NCBI GenBank assembly: GCA_947623455.1
Contig: OX392543.1
Span: 21,574,757-21,638,756 of the forward strand
Length of the DNA stretch: 64,000 bases
Reading direction: 5' to 3'
Source: Mimachlamys varia
Lineage: Eukaryota; Mollusca; Bivalvia; Pectinida; Pectinidae
Below are positions 48,241 to 59,148 of this stretch, piece after piece. Within the stretch, counting starts at the first letter, position 1. Every line of letters begins with the position of its first letter. The position numbers and the translations under genes were made by a program. The notes below the pieces were generated by a model. That model made no database searches. It was given only the letters and a program-made list of their open reading frames with translations, and was not told where the DNA came from.

Positions 48241-48774
48241 TTATTTACTGTACACATTGACAGTTACTAAAAATATCTCACAACGAGTTCCTTACCGTTT
48301 TTCACTAGAATTAAACATTAATATAGACCTAAATATTGTCACCTTTTTAATTATGATACAATTATTTACATGTTTGGATCACGGTGTACAAAAAAGTTTG
48401 CTACTAGTTATAATACTTAGAAATAATCTTAAACTATTTATTATATATTAACATACTTAAGGTATCACAGTTGAAAACAAACTATATTGATGATATAAGC
48501 AGAAATTCAACAAATACCTTACGAACTGTCGAATATCGTAGAACTAAGGCAGGGCAACTATAAATATTCAAGAAATAAAAGTTAAAACATTGTCAACAAC
48601 CGTGAATTGAAGTGAAATGTGTACTGAGTTTTGAATAGTTTGTAAAATTTGTTCAGTTTACAAGAGGACAAGAAAGGATACCTAAGTCTGCCAAATTATT
48701 GGAAAGGTATAATTTTATGTTATATCTCTTTTTATCTTCTATGGTTATCTTGTTTTTCTCACTTCAATATAAAA

Positions 48775-49300
48775 ACGATCACGTAATACCAATCAACAAC
48801 AAAACCACAATTCGAACTAAAAATCGATTAAACCACACTAAATGCAAATTATTAACAAAGGAAAGATTTACACGGTGACCGTCGAACAAGACTTAGTGAA
48901 AGAATATAGAATTGGACGCCATGGCGTATTTTGCTTCATTGACGACACCCATCATGTAAATCAAGGTTAAATCGAAGAGAAAGTCACGTCATCAAAATGG
49001 AACAGGTAGACATACTTATGAACATGTTCAAAACACCCACCTTCAAGTCATACAACATACAGAATATTTCTCGATGAGACGAAGATAACGACCATGAAAC
49101 TTGCTCATAGTCTTCATCTAACTGCATCTCTCGAATCCCTGAACTGCAATTTTGTTCGTCAGCAGCCAACATATATCACTTCAACCTTGATATCCAGAAC
49201 AAGTCCTTAGAATACCGAATCAACTGCGACAGTTTCACATCTTAGGTGGGCGTAGCAGAGATGTTACTTTCAAGAAAAGGAAAGTTCAAAATCGGTAGAT
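48775..49300 (-). pseudogene. RT family relic, minus copy (most continuous)
   Basis: From right to left on the minus strand: NFPFLESNISATPT near 49290-49245, then LLTNKIAVQGFER near 49165-49130, then FHGRYLRLIEKYSV near 49098-49058, each in a different frame because of indels and stops. The family tail follows, ending at ATCGATTTTTAGTTCGAATT near 48810. This copy gives the order of parts against which the split copy at 27895-28645 can be read. The ATG-started 62-codon frame here is in the wrong frame. Confidence 0.7.
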
Positions 49301-49840
49301 AGAAATAGAGAATATTACATGAGTGTCAATGTAATACGGAATTTATTAAACGAGTTCAATAATTTCACATGTCACGAGCCTTTAGGCGAGTGACATATAA
49401 ATTTTTTTAACGACACGAGTGTAAGATTCTATTTATGACATAACTTATATTTATGAGAAAATACACTGAAACTCTCCAATTCATTCTTAATAAGAAAGGC
49501 AAATTTCTTCTTTGACGTTACGATTTTCACTATCGAGACAATCATATAACGTCATAAAGACGTCATTTGTTTATGACGTCACAATAGTATTATTACACTT
49601 AAGCTTGTGTAATATCTATGACATGGCCGTATGACATGACTGAATGGGTCAGTTATGTGATAAAAACGTTTATCGTATGGTTAGAAGTAAGCTGCCAGTG
49701 TTTGTTTCATTGAAACGTCATATTTAAAGAATATTTAATGTAAAAGTATCTGATGTATCCAGAAGGTTGTGTACGATAAACGCAATACACAAATGTGATT
49801 TCACCTATAGTATAGGGACATAAGCGCGCCAAACATAGAT
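49301..49840. other. No gene recognised; traces of palindromic repeats
   Basis: CATGTCACGAGCC .. GGCGAGTGACAT near 49365-49395 is a short palindrome. GACGTCACAATAGTATTATT near 49577 resembles CCGTCACAATAGTGTTATTA near 16687, suggesting another two-copy repeat. Confidence 0.4.
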
Positions 49841-49844
49841 TCAT

Positions 49845-49895
49845 ACTTAACCGTACAGCTGTTTCGTCCTTCGATGACACATACGAGATGAACTT
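49845..49895 (-). repeat. Dispersed repeat R1, copy 5 (short)
   Basis: Only the central core AACCGTACAGCTGTTTCGTC and CTTCGATGACAC remains. Confidence 0.45.
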
Positions 49896-50070
49896 ACTAT
49901 ATGAAATTATTTGAATTTTACTTTATTTTTTTCTTCATAATTAAACATAAAATCATTGAATATGAGATATAAAGGTAGGACCTGTGATATAAAATGGATT
50001 TAGAAGGAACATACTCTCTTTGATATACATGTATTTAAGCATTGATGACATATTTTTTTTAGCTTCATTG

Positions 50071-50157
50071 GGGTATGAAAAAAGTTTGTTTGCAAACTGT
50101 ATGAATCTGCTACGCGGATTCTTACAAAAGTTTGCAAGCAAAATTTTTTTCATATAA
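50071..50157. repeat. Short inverted-repeat element
   Basis: TATGAAAAAAGTTTGTTTGC near 50075 and GCAAGCAAAATTTTTTTCAT near 50134 are inverted copies around ATGAATCTGCTACGCGGATT. The CCAAT-like ACCAATCAGAAAGCCGC at 50318 is like that at 38945, so the element may extend further. Confidence 0.45.
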
Positions 50158-50399
50158 TTAATTTTTGAAACTTATTTTTAAATTTAAAACATGTTTATGT
50201 ACAATTTTACATATCTAACAACGGATTCTTTTTTACAAATCAATACGCATTGTGACGTCACATTTTTTGCGCCATTTTCGGATTTTTTTTTATAGAGGTA
50301 TAAAAGAAAATCTCAACCAATCAGAAAGCCGCATTCTACATACAATCAATGAAAAAATTAATTATATACCGTATAACTCTCAAACATTGTGATAATTCC

Positions 50400-50787
50400 C
50401 AATCTGATTAAAATCATATCTTGATCTCCGCGCCGTTCCGTAAACTTCTCTTGCTGCGTTAAGATCTGAGATAATCCCATAGAGGGTCATGTCCCGATGA
50501 CCTCTCGCATTAGCCAATCAAATTCCTACTGGCAGAATCTTGACAGAGAAATTTTGAGGCGACAAAGCTTGCATAAACGCATGTGTCCGTTAAGTCATTT
50601 CGTCACCAAAAATCTCATGTGAAATAATGTGACGAAATGGCTTGCTGCAAGATGACAGGTCGTTGGAAAATTATTTTAGTGTTAAGTAAAGAGGCGACAA
50701 AGGTCATCTGAACGTGACCTCTTATGGGATGTTGTCAGATCCTTGTAAAACGAAGTGAGAACAACGATCTGTATTTTAATCAGATTG
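50400..50787. mobile_element. Mutator-like MITE, 388 bp, copy 4
   Basis: Ends CAATCTGATTAAAATCATAT and TGTATTTTAATCAGATTG. A perfect 9-bp duplication GATAATTCC flanks it (50391-50399 and 50788-50796). Subterminal blocks GGTCATGTCCCGATGACC and AAAGGTCATCTGAACGTGAC are inverted relatives of each other. Confidence 0.9.
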
Positions 50788-50796
50788 GATAATTCC

Positions 50797-51282
50797 TTAA
50801 ATGATTTTAGAACAAAAAGTATATTACTTCAGACGCCTCCAGACGATGTACTTACTGACCTAAAATGAGCGACACAAACATATCACCTAATGCTGTACAT
50901 CTTACTTATCTGCCAAAAAGAAATTGGAAACGTGGCTCATCCATTTTTACTGAAGCTGGTAATGAAAGTATTCGGTCCTTCTTTATTAAATTGCACATAA
51001 CTACTCGATGGAAAGTTAAAGAAGGACAAAAGAGTCATTTGGTACAGAATAATTCGTTTTATGGATTCTCTTTCCATCACCTGTATTATCAGGGTACATG
51101 TATCGTGACCAAAATTTACAATGTCTTTTGATCGCTGAAATATCTATGTAATCCCAATTTTCATATTTCATTGGGTCGTTTCAAAAAATTTAAATAATCA
51201 TAATTAAAAAAAATATATATATACATGTTTGTTGTATGTTAATTTACTTGACGCTATTCACAATAAATTGCGACCTAGGATT
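50797..51282. other. No gene recognised
   Basis: An ATG-started 88-codon frame at 50865-51131 (MSDTNISPNAVHLTY..) has mixed composition but no domain, splice context or repeat support, so it is left uncalled. Confidence 0.35.
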
Positions 51283-51720
51283 GCCCCCCCCCCCCGCCCC
51301 CTCCGTCTGTAGTGTTTTGTATCTGTGTACTATATAATGCTCAAGTTTGTTTTGATGTCGTATATTATAGGTATTGTTCTCGTGTTGGTGTCTCGTAATG
51401 TATGTTCGTACATGGTGATTTGGAGAATAGTGGTTGACAATGATAATGGTAGTTGTTAATTACTACTTATGTATATGTTGATGATGACGATGATGATAAT
51501 GATGATGATGGTGATATGATGATATGATGATGATGATTATTATGATAATGATTATGATAATATGATCATTATACATTGTGTATGATCTATATGATGATGA
51601 TGATGATATAATGATTGTGTGATGATGATAATGACATGATCAAATGATGATGATTATGACGATGAGGATATGATCAAATGATGATGAGGAGGAGGAAGAG
51701 GAGGAGGAAAATAATAAATA
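51283..51720. repeat. Poly-C tract and degenerate (GAT)n microsatellite
   Basis: A run of C interrupted by G at about 51284-51301, then from about 51475 to 51690 an irregular GATGAT/GATAAT series ending in GAGGAGGAAGAGGAGGAGG. Low complexity only. Confidence 0.85.
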
Positions 51721-51959
51721 AAATGTTCCTGATCATAAAAAAAAAATCATATTTCATTTAGTCGTTTCATTTATATATTCATTCAGTATATGCTAATGTT
51801 AATTATTTTCTTGTTTTTAAGCACACCGAAGTTTAATTTAAAATAGGTTTTTCTAATGGCATTAATAACTAATTGTAATGAGGACCATTACAGAGGTCCC
51901 CCACACCCCCGCAGTTCGGTCCGCTGTGCTGAAATACATGTACAAACAAACTTTCATGA

Positions 51960-52300
51960 AAAACGGACGATATTTAAATTTCAACCAAACAGACGCCTGA
52001 AAATGACGGACATGTTGTTGAATCGCGAAACCAATGTTAGGGTATGGTTCGTGGAGTCATAACAAATATACATACACATTTTGAGCGAAATCAGTAAATA
52101 TCAAAATTTCGACCAATTAGAAGCGAATTTTACGCGGTCATTTTGTTATATCGCCAAACTAAAGTTACGGTAATGTTTGTGAAATCATTACACACATATT
52201 TCTAAATTTGAGCAAAATAGGGCAACATCGATATTTGACCAATCAAAATCAAGTATATAGCAGCCATTTTAGATGCAACAACTGCGCAAAAAAAGTCGTT
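51960..52300. repeat. Diverged tandem duplication, about 125-bp period
   Basis: Blocks of the form ATATTTAAATTTCAACCAAA, then ATGACGGACATGTTGTTG, then a T.ACG.TAATGTT.GTG.A.TCATAAC series, then ATTTTGAGCGAAATC recur about 2.5 times (for example AGTAAATATCAAAATTTCGA and ATCGATATTTGACCAATCAA begin later units). Open frames across it are incidental. Confidence 0.5.
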
Positions 52301-52960
52301 TGGATCATCCACGCAACCACCATAATGAAGAAAAGAAGAAACAGAGTAAAACCAATAAGTCCTTCACTACGTTTGGGGTACTTAATTAAAATCGGGTGTA
52401 GGTCAATTTGTTCTTGTTTTTCTCATTGGGTTGATGCATAGGAGGAAAATAATTTGAATTGTAATAAAAAACGAAAGGAAGCTCATTGTTTGAATTGGTC
52501 AATTTAGAATTTGGTCTTTCCTTTGCTTACCACTTTTAAATGCACATATTAAACGATAATTTGAGTCCAATTTTATAACCATTAAATTGACAGAAGGTTG
52601 AATTAAATTTAAGATTTTTGCGTTCCGCCAGATCTCATAGAATTCTAAAACTTTCGGAACGAATGAGTTTTGCTAAGCGGCGCGACGGAAATCGATGTGA
52701 AAATTCTTAGATGACAGTCACCCTGGACTGCTGCGGTCAGTATGTTCGGACCAGACACGACAGCTTAATACTATGGTAACTTTGTCAATTTCCTTCAGAC
52801 AGGATCAATCTGATGGTCACGAATCTAAAACTGTGCTTTCGGCCTTGAACTATAAGTATTTCTAACGTCTGGCAAATATTCGTATTGGACACACAAATAA
52901 AATGGACTTCTTTTTTTCCAGGAAAAAAACCGAAGAAAAAAAAAAATATAAAATAAAGAA
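52301..52960. other. No gene recognised
   Basis: A GC-richer patch at 52620-52800 has GCGTTCCGCC and TTTCGGAACG, which echo motifs at 61890-62315. No coding evidence. Confidence 0.35.
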
Positions 52961-52964
52961 TACC

Positions 52965-53165
52965 GAAGCGTTAACAAAGCCATACGAACTCAAAATCGAT
53001 TGAACTGCAGGCAAATTGGGAACAAAAGACCGATTTAAAAGGAGACCCTTTAAAAAGTGCAAGACAACAAGGCCACTTGAGTAATCGTCTTAGGCTTCAT
53101 CGACGACACCAACCATGTAAATCTTGGTCATATTTAAGTACGAGTAGGTGCACATGTATTATACT
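52965..53165 (-). mobile_element. RT family, 3' tail fragment, minus copy
   Basis: CGAACTCAAAATCGATTGAA, GCTTCATCGACGACACC and ACCATGTAAATCTTGGTCAT are the reverse complement of the family tail. Confidence 0.65.
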
Positions 53166-53656
53166 TCTAAAAGATATTCTTCTTCAGTGATAAATCTAAA
53201 ATTATTTTTCATTGGTCCTTTTCATTTGTTTTTTTGTATTGCAAAACAACAATGGCTTCCAAAATGTTCAATTTAACAGTTTCTGAAGATTCAGTGAGTA
53301 CTTTCGAAACTCTATGAGTACAGCATCCGGGATGGACACTTAAGATTGATCACTGCTGCTTCTACAGCGTGTAAACCTCCTGTTTGATACTACACATCTA
53401 CAGTCTACTTCATTGAAGAATCGTCTACATAACTTCCTAACACTATGCTTGTACAAACAAGTCCCTGTTGACCAACAGTGCGTGTTGTAGGCCCAAAGCC
53501 GATCCCTTATCAATGGAACCAGGAAGGGAATAGTCTGATCGGTAGTAATGGTGAATCCCGGGGGTTTTCGAACACGCATCAACAGCCTCTGTCTTAGAAA
53601 CATAAGTTATAAAGGAAGTGTGGATCTAAAACCTTGACCGATTCTGATGGATAAGT

Positions 53657-53858
53657 TTAACGGCTAGCGCGTGCGATATCAACACCATATTTGGTCAACA
53701 CGTATCCTCGCTCGCTGGGAATAGAGACTGGACATCGCAGTGACCGGTTGAACAAATCTCCGAGGGGACTTCCGTCTGCGTTGTAGATTTGACCTTCAGA
53801 TCGCGTGCGCAAGGACAAGTTGACGGGCCAAAGCGGTCGGTGTCTGGTGCTCGGGGAT
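53657..53858 (-). CDS. Possible terminal coding exon, gene unknown
   Basis: On the minus strand, from a possible 3' splice site (CTGTATAG|A, AG at 53860-53859) a frame of about 67 codons runs to TAA at 53659-53657. It begins SPSTRHRPLWPVNLSLRTRS, continues with EGQIYNADGSPLGDLFNRS and ends KYGVDIARASR. Other frames are closed. The stretch is CG-rich in contrast to its surroundings, and the composition is protein-like with no repeats. There is no ATG at the start, so if real it is the last exon of a minus-strand gene with earlier exons at higher coordinates, possibly beyond the LTR element. The acceptor has a poor pyrimidine tract and no nearby AATAAA was found. A second minus-strand open frame at 53340-53603 (87 codons) lies just downstream and is not recognised. 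Confidence 0.4.
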
Positions 53859-54978
53859 CTATACAGCTATACAGGGATATTAATTCATGTTTAACATTAT
53901 ATCAGCGACTAGCATACGTATATTTGTGAAAACATTCTTCAGGTTGGAAAGTATGATTCATGTAAAGATTATTTTATACAACCAATACATGTTTTATGTG
54001 ACGTTTCGATGACTAGTAGATATGTAACATGTCACTTTCGTCAGACTAATGACCAACAAAGCGTATTCACACAACAGGTGTAAATTGTGTACGTTTATTG
54101 TTGGCGACGTCACACAATTGTGTTTCAAACTGGAGGATTTGCATAGCTCCACCCATATGTATTGTTGGCGGCGTCATAGAAATCTGGCACGTGTTTGGTT
54201 TGAGTAGAGTTATGAGGTGATAATGACGGTCTGAGGAACAATGGTTATCGAGTGAATTTCAGTGTACACTGTAAATATTAACGGTTATTACTGCAGCTAC
54301 TGAAGGTTCTTTGCTACAAACACTAAATAAGTGGTCATTAGCTCAATAAAATCGCAACGGATTACAATTACGATGTATGAGCTCTACACATGCATATTTA
54401 GATATTTTTATTTTTCGAATATTTAAAGTTTTATATGCATTTTTAATGCTCTTTTGGTATCTTAAACTAGTAAGTATATATGTGTGTACACCTTTTTCCA
54501 AGTAATGATAAATCTTTAAATCAGGTTCAATCATTAACCAAGTGCGAAAAACGTTCAAAGTTATCTAAAGTCGTGTTTCATTCATACACAATACGCCTTT
54601 GAAATACAACTAAAACCTGTCCACTTCCCCCGTTGGGTCAACAGAAAAACAGTTCCTTTATTTGACTAATTGTTTTATCGTTAAATAACAATATTTTATT
54701 TATTCTAATTCAAATAGTTTAATTATAGAGTCACACATCTGTTTCGCAATACAAATACACGGTATAAAAAGCGTTATAACAACCATTTAACAATGCCATT
54801 CGTCATTAATAACTAATTGGAAATTATGACATGAATTGATAGATAAGGGCAACGTAGAAATTGGTTAATGACCGCGGATCATGTGTTCAAGTGATCCGCC
54901 AAAAGGCGCAATACTAGTGGATCTGCTGATATTGAAGCTGTAGACGTGAACACGTTATGAAGTAAAGTTATTGACAAA

Positions 54979-55551
54979 TGTAACAAAGTAGGCATGCTGA
55001 TATGATATATCACGATTGTAACAAAGTAGGCATGCTGATATGATATATCACGGTAGCTGTACCATCTGGAAGTATTAATTAGCCTAGATGCTGTGATTTG
55101 TTATTAGAGTAAACTAGTGGTTAATTAGGTCTCTGTCTATTACATCAGTAAACCGGGGCAGGATGCAGTATTGGTCAGTTGATTAACACCAGCTGGAAAT
55201 TAATTATTAATGCAGACGGCACTACTTTGCACACGAAGGGGGTTAGTAATTATAAGTATGAGCTAGTATTGGATAGTCAGTCTGTACTGGGAAACGACGA
55301 TATAGAGTACCAGGACTTTGAGAGTCTACACGAGAGACTGCCAGGAGGGCTACAGGCTAGTTCTAGTAAAGATGTAGAAGACTTATAAGTTGACAATTGA
55401 CTTAGCTAGACTGAGACACAACGCCGAAGTACTAACAAGTTTGATGATGTTATAATACCATGAACACGTACTTGTGATGTCGGTGTAATTTACGATCACG
55501 AATAAACTGTCTATTATCCAACATTATGTGTCGTTGCTGAATTGTGTCACA
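54979..55551 (+). repeat. 5' LTR
   Basis: Begins TGTAACAAAGTAGGCATGCT and ends GAATTGTGTCACA. The first 38 bases are tandemly duplicated (second copy from 55017). TATAATA near 55451 and AATAAA at 55501 fit promoter and poly(A) signals, giving a short R region. Differences from the 3' LTR: T at 55407 (C in the 3' LTR), T at 55491 (A) and A at 55498 (G). A frame open from 55152 to 55388 has no ATG. Confidence 0.95.
55501..55506 (+). terminator. AATAAA of the LTR
   Basis: AATAAA 45 bases before the LTR edge; the same signal in the 3' LTR (59671-59676) would end the element transcript. It lies about 50 bases after TATAATA. Confidence 0.55.
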
Positions 55552-55564
55552 GACGTTGTTATTT

Positions 55565-55578
55565 TGGTGACCGTGACC
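55565..55578 (+). other. Candidate primer-binding site
   Basis: TGGTGACCGTGACC begins 13 bases after the 5' LTR. A TGG start is expected of sites that pair with the CCA end of a tRNA, but the tRNA was not identified. Confidence 0.4.
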
Positions 55579-55806
55579 AAGGATATCGAACGGGATAACC
55601 ACACTACGAAAATAATGGATTCTGAAGAAGAAAGTGAAGAAGAAGACGCCAACATGACGGACAAGCGAAACCTACAGAAAAAACAGGGACAGAGACAGAG
55701 TGGGTGAGTGATTTAGTTTTATCCTTGACACTAAAGTAATTCTCATTATGGCAAACATTGATGCAAGTTCTGTTTTTCAAGAAATTAATTTATAAGTTTA
55801 TGTTCT

Positions 55807-56743
55807 ATGGTAGGAGTACAAAATATTACCCAGATAGTTAAACCATTTTCAGGAAAACCAGAGGTATTCAAAACGTGGATAAAAGATATAGAAAAATATG
55901 CTAATTCAGTAAACTTACCAAAAGATAAATTAAACCTGGTAGCACTTCAAGCTATTACAGGGCCAGTAAGTGATTTCATTCAGAGGTATTTAAACGTAAA
56001 TAAATCTACCGATTGGAATTTATTAAAGAAGGAATTGACATCTATTTTTGATGAAATAACCGATCCCCATCATGCTTGGTTATCATTAAGAAATATAAGA
56101 ACTCAAATGAAAATGTGCAAGTTTATGCAGAGAGATTGCTAGGAGAATCAGAATTACAAAATGTAGTTTTAAAAGGGCAAGACAGATCAGGAGGAAACGT
56201 TATAGAGAGTCAATTGATAGGGTTATTTATTGATGGGCTTAAAAATAAAGATATCAAATTTAAAGTTATGAGGGAAAACCCCAAATCATTTCAGGAAGCC
56301 TATGATTACGCAGTATCAGAACAAAATCTTTTATTAAGGTTCAAATTAAGGAATGGAGAGGATAACACACTATTTGATGGACATAAAACAAATACTGAGG
56401 ACAGGAAAGATCGTCAAAAAGCAAGGGTTAAGTGTTGGGGGTGCAAAAATGGGGACATTTAAAAAAAATTGTCGAAACACAATATGTTGGCATTGTGGGC
56501 GGGCAGGCAGGACATATACAAAGAAACTGTAGGGAGAATAAGGCGCAAAACACTATAAAGGGAAAAGTAAAACACTCTGGTTATAAGATGACAGATGGAA
56601 GGAATGAAACAGCTAAGACGTTACCAGAAAAGAAAATTAGGAAATCAATTGACGGGAGGAAAGGTACTCCAAGGAAAAAGGGAAATAAAAAAATCAAAAT
56701 TCCCAATTATAAGATAGAACTGGCAGGTACCCCAAATTCATGA
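55807..56743 (+). pseudogene. gag-like gene of the LTR element, frameshifted
   Basis: An ATG at 55807 opens a capsid-like region (KPFSGKPEVFKTWIKDIEKY, then LNLVALQAITGPVSDFI and DWNLLKKEL). This is the layout of Retrotrans_gag-type capsids of Ty3/mag-like elements. The frame closes at 56142, while the capsid-like reading continues in another frame from about 56095 to 56462 (VYAERLL; EAYDYAVSEQNLL). The nucleocapsid region (about 56430-56535) holds two CCHC-type zinc-knuckle sites, each split between frames at G-rich or A8 runs. A Lys-rich basic tail continues to 56743. At least three frame changes, several at short homopolymers, prevent a single product as written. No restored protein is given. 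Confidence 0.8.
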
Positions 56744-59134
56744 AGAATTAGAATTCAAAACCAGAGACTTAGGGTACTCGTTGATTCATGAATGTATGTG
56801 TAATTAATACATTGGGATATTTATAAAAGTTTTAAAACAAAAAACAAAGATTTTGAAAGAAGACAATCAGTTGTAAGTAAATAGTATTTAATAGAGATGT
56901 TCATCATAAACATGAAGTTCACTATATAGGCAAGGAGGAGTGTTTTCATTCATTATTTTTAGTATCAGGAATGTACAGAAATATTATATTAGGCAATAAG
57001 ATTAGTTTTACATGTAATGAAATATGATTAATTATGATTTAGGATGTTAGAGAGTTGAGGATACCTATATGCTTTGTTTGAATACGATATTCATGTAGTC
57101 TCTGTTGTAAGTCTCACATAAACACTATAGTATAGTAAAGGGTAAGTCAATAACTTGATTATGGATAGCGAATATCTCCCAGATGGTGAGCAATTAGTTG
57201 GAGTATGCCGAGAGAGAGCGGTGATGCAATATCATAATGAGAACATGCGTATGAGTATCGATAATATGTGTATGTCTATTGATAACATCATTTTGATTCA
57301 GAGGCAAGCTCAGATGATGTTGAGTTATGCAAACGTTTAATAGATAGAAAATCTAGATTAGAGTCGCAATTAAGAACAGAATAGTTCAAGTAACACTATG
57401 AAGCAAGATGCTAACCAAGATGACCAAATAAGTGAAGATAGTTCAGATTATATGTCAGTTGATGAGGAAATTTAAAAGTTTCTTTATTTGGAATCAAAGT
57501 AAAAGAAGCTATGGAATAAACAGAAAGAACTCTCTCGTACCAATCGCGTACGGCACGTGAGATTCAATCTATTGCTCAATATCAGTATGATGAAATTAAA
57601 ACAAAACAAAACAAATGATATGATGTGTAATGATAAAAAGTAAAAAATAAAAATAAAAACTAAAACGTTAGGTAAAATTGAAAGAATAATAAAAGAAAAA
57701 TATTAGATGTAATCACGAAAAATCTGATAAAAAGCTTGAGTGAAAATATTAATTTAAAAAAAACAGTAAAGCAAGAATGTGTAGTTTGAGATAATTCATG
57801 AAGAACTGAGCGCATCAATAATAATGCATATGAGAATGAAAAAGGTCAGGTAAGCTAATCACTTTGCTGAGTTACACATCGGTGTCGGCTAAAGCTGAGG
57901 ATGGGAGTACATCTTTAGAGAAGTTTCCTCTACACCAACCATTAGATCAAAAGACAGTCTACGTCACTGATCAACGAGAAAGGGACGGTTCCATGTTTTA
58001 GAGAGACAGTGAATCCTTGTTAAATTATAAGTTGTACGAACATTCCATCTGCGGACGTCAGAAGCGGATTTTCTATTAAGGAAGATATATTCTGAAATTT
58101 CTTTTATCTGACGGGAATTAGTAGTATTTGACTGGAACTAGTTAATGATGCTATTTGTACCAGGAACTGTTATATGTGTTATGCACATATATACGTGTAC
58201 GTGTGCCAGACTAGAGTACACACCATCGGTAATGGGTTTAATTATACGGAGGTTGATCTGAAAACTTATTTATCCGACTGGAGAGAGCACAAGAGACTAT
58301 AATGTCATGTGAAAAGAAGGAACATTGCAAAGAAATATGTGACACGATTTTCTTTTTAATTATTCGTGCAATTTGTGAAGATCTATACGTATTGTGAACA
58401 CTATAATGTATACCTTTCAGGACGTGACGTAACCCAAAGGACATTCATTAATCATTTTTAAGTGAAAAATATCTTTGATAGTGAAAGACATTATTAATGA
58501 GACAATCGCGATAGTGATTTAGTTCACATTATCATCATATTTGATTCCCCGAACATTATTTTGTGTGATTGAGTTAATGAACAGTATTGTGTGAAATTGT
58601 AATGTCGGACGCGACATACGTGTTTAAATGAATATGCAGATACCATGGACATTAACTAACCATGTGGATTCGATAATGATTTTATTATTTTGATTCTGAT
58701 TTGTACATATATATCTAATGGGTTAATTTAAAGAAGCTATTGTGTTTAATGATTTGTATCTGTAAATATGTTGTTATGAATATATATGTACCCACTATTG
58801 ACTTTTACGACAAAAGTAGGTGACCTTGAACATTAAAATAAGACTATATCATGTTGTCATTTAAGGGGCAGTATAAGATATTAATAGATGCTCAACGGGG
58901 AATTGTACGATGTCGGAGGTTATTTAGTCTAGATTAATTGATTTTAGAATTATCTGAAGTGGGAATGGAGTGAAATTAATTAATTAAAAAAAAAAAAATT
59001 GGGATAATATTGGCATATTATTTAAAGAACTATAATTGGAAATTAGATTTCCTTGAGGAGAAGGGACGAATAATGAAACAAAAAAGTGTGCATAACATCT
59101 TTAAGAACTATAATTAGAAATTATATTTCTTTGT
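56744..59134 (+). other. Internal region of the LTR element without pol
   Basis: AT-rich. A short ATG frame begins at 57161 (MDSEYLPDGEQLVGV) and continues in another frame as a Lys/Arg/Glu-rich stretch (KRLIDRKSRLESQL). A second ATG frame near 57399 reads MKQDANQDDQISEDSS. None is recognised. No catalytic motif of protease, reverse transcriptase or integrase was seen in any frame. Confidence 0.6.
59055..59066 (+). other. Upstream purine-tract copy
   Basis: GAGGAGAAGGGA followed by CGA, 78 bases before an equivalent tract next to the LTR. It is part of a 78-bp direct duplication (from about 59026 and 59104). Confidence 0.55.
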
Positions 59135-59144
59135 GGAAAAGGGA
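59135..59144 (+). other. Polypurine tract next to the 3' LTR
   Basis: GGAAAAGGGA, then CGAT, then the LTR start TGTAAC. Suitable as the plus-strand primer of reverse transcription. Confidence 0.65.
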
Positions 59145-59148
59145 CGAT

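Noticed and set aside
48984..49172. 62-codon minus-strand gene
   Set aside because: It is an off-frame reading of the RT relic; the family motifs are in other frames.
56744..59134. Hidden pol gene in the LTR element
   Set aside because: No frame longer than about 70 codons and no RT, protease or integrase signature could be found in this AT-rich stretch.
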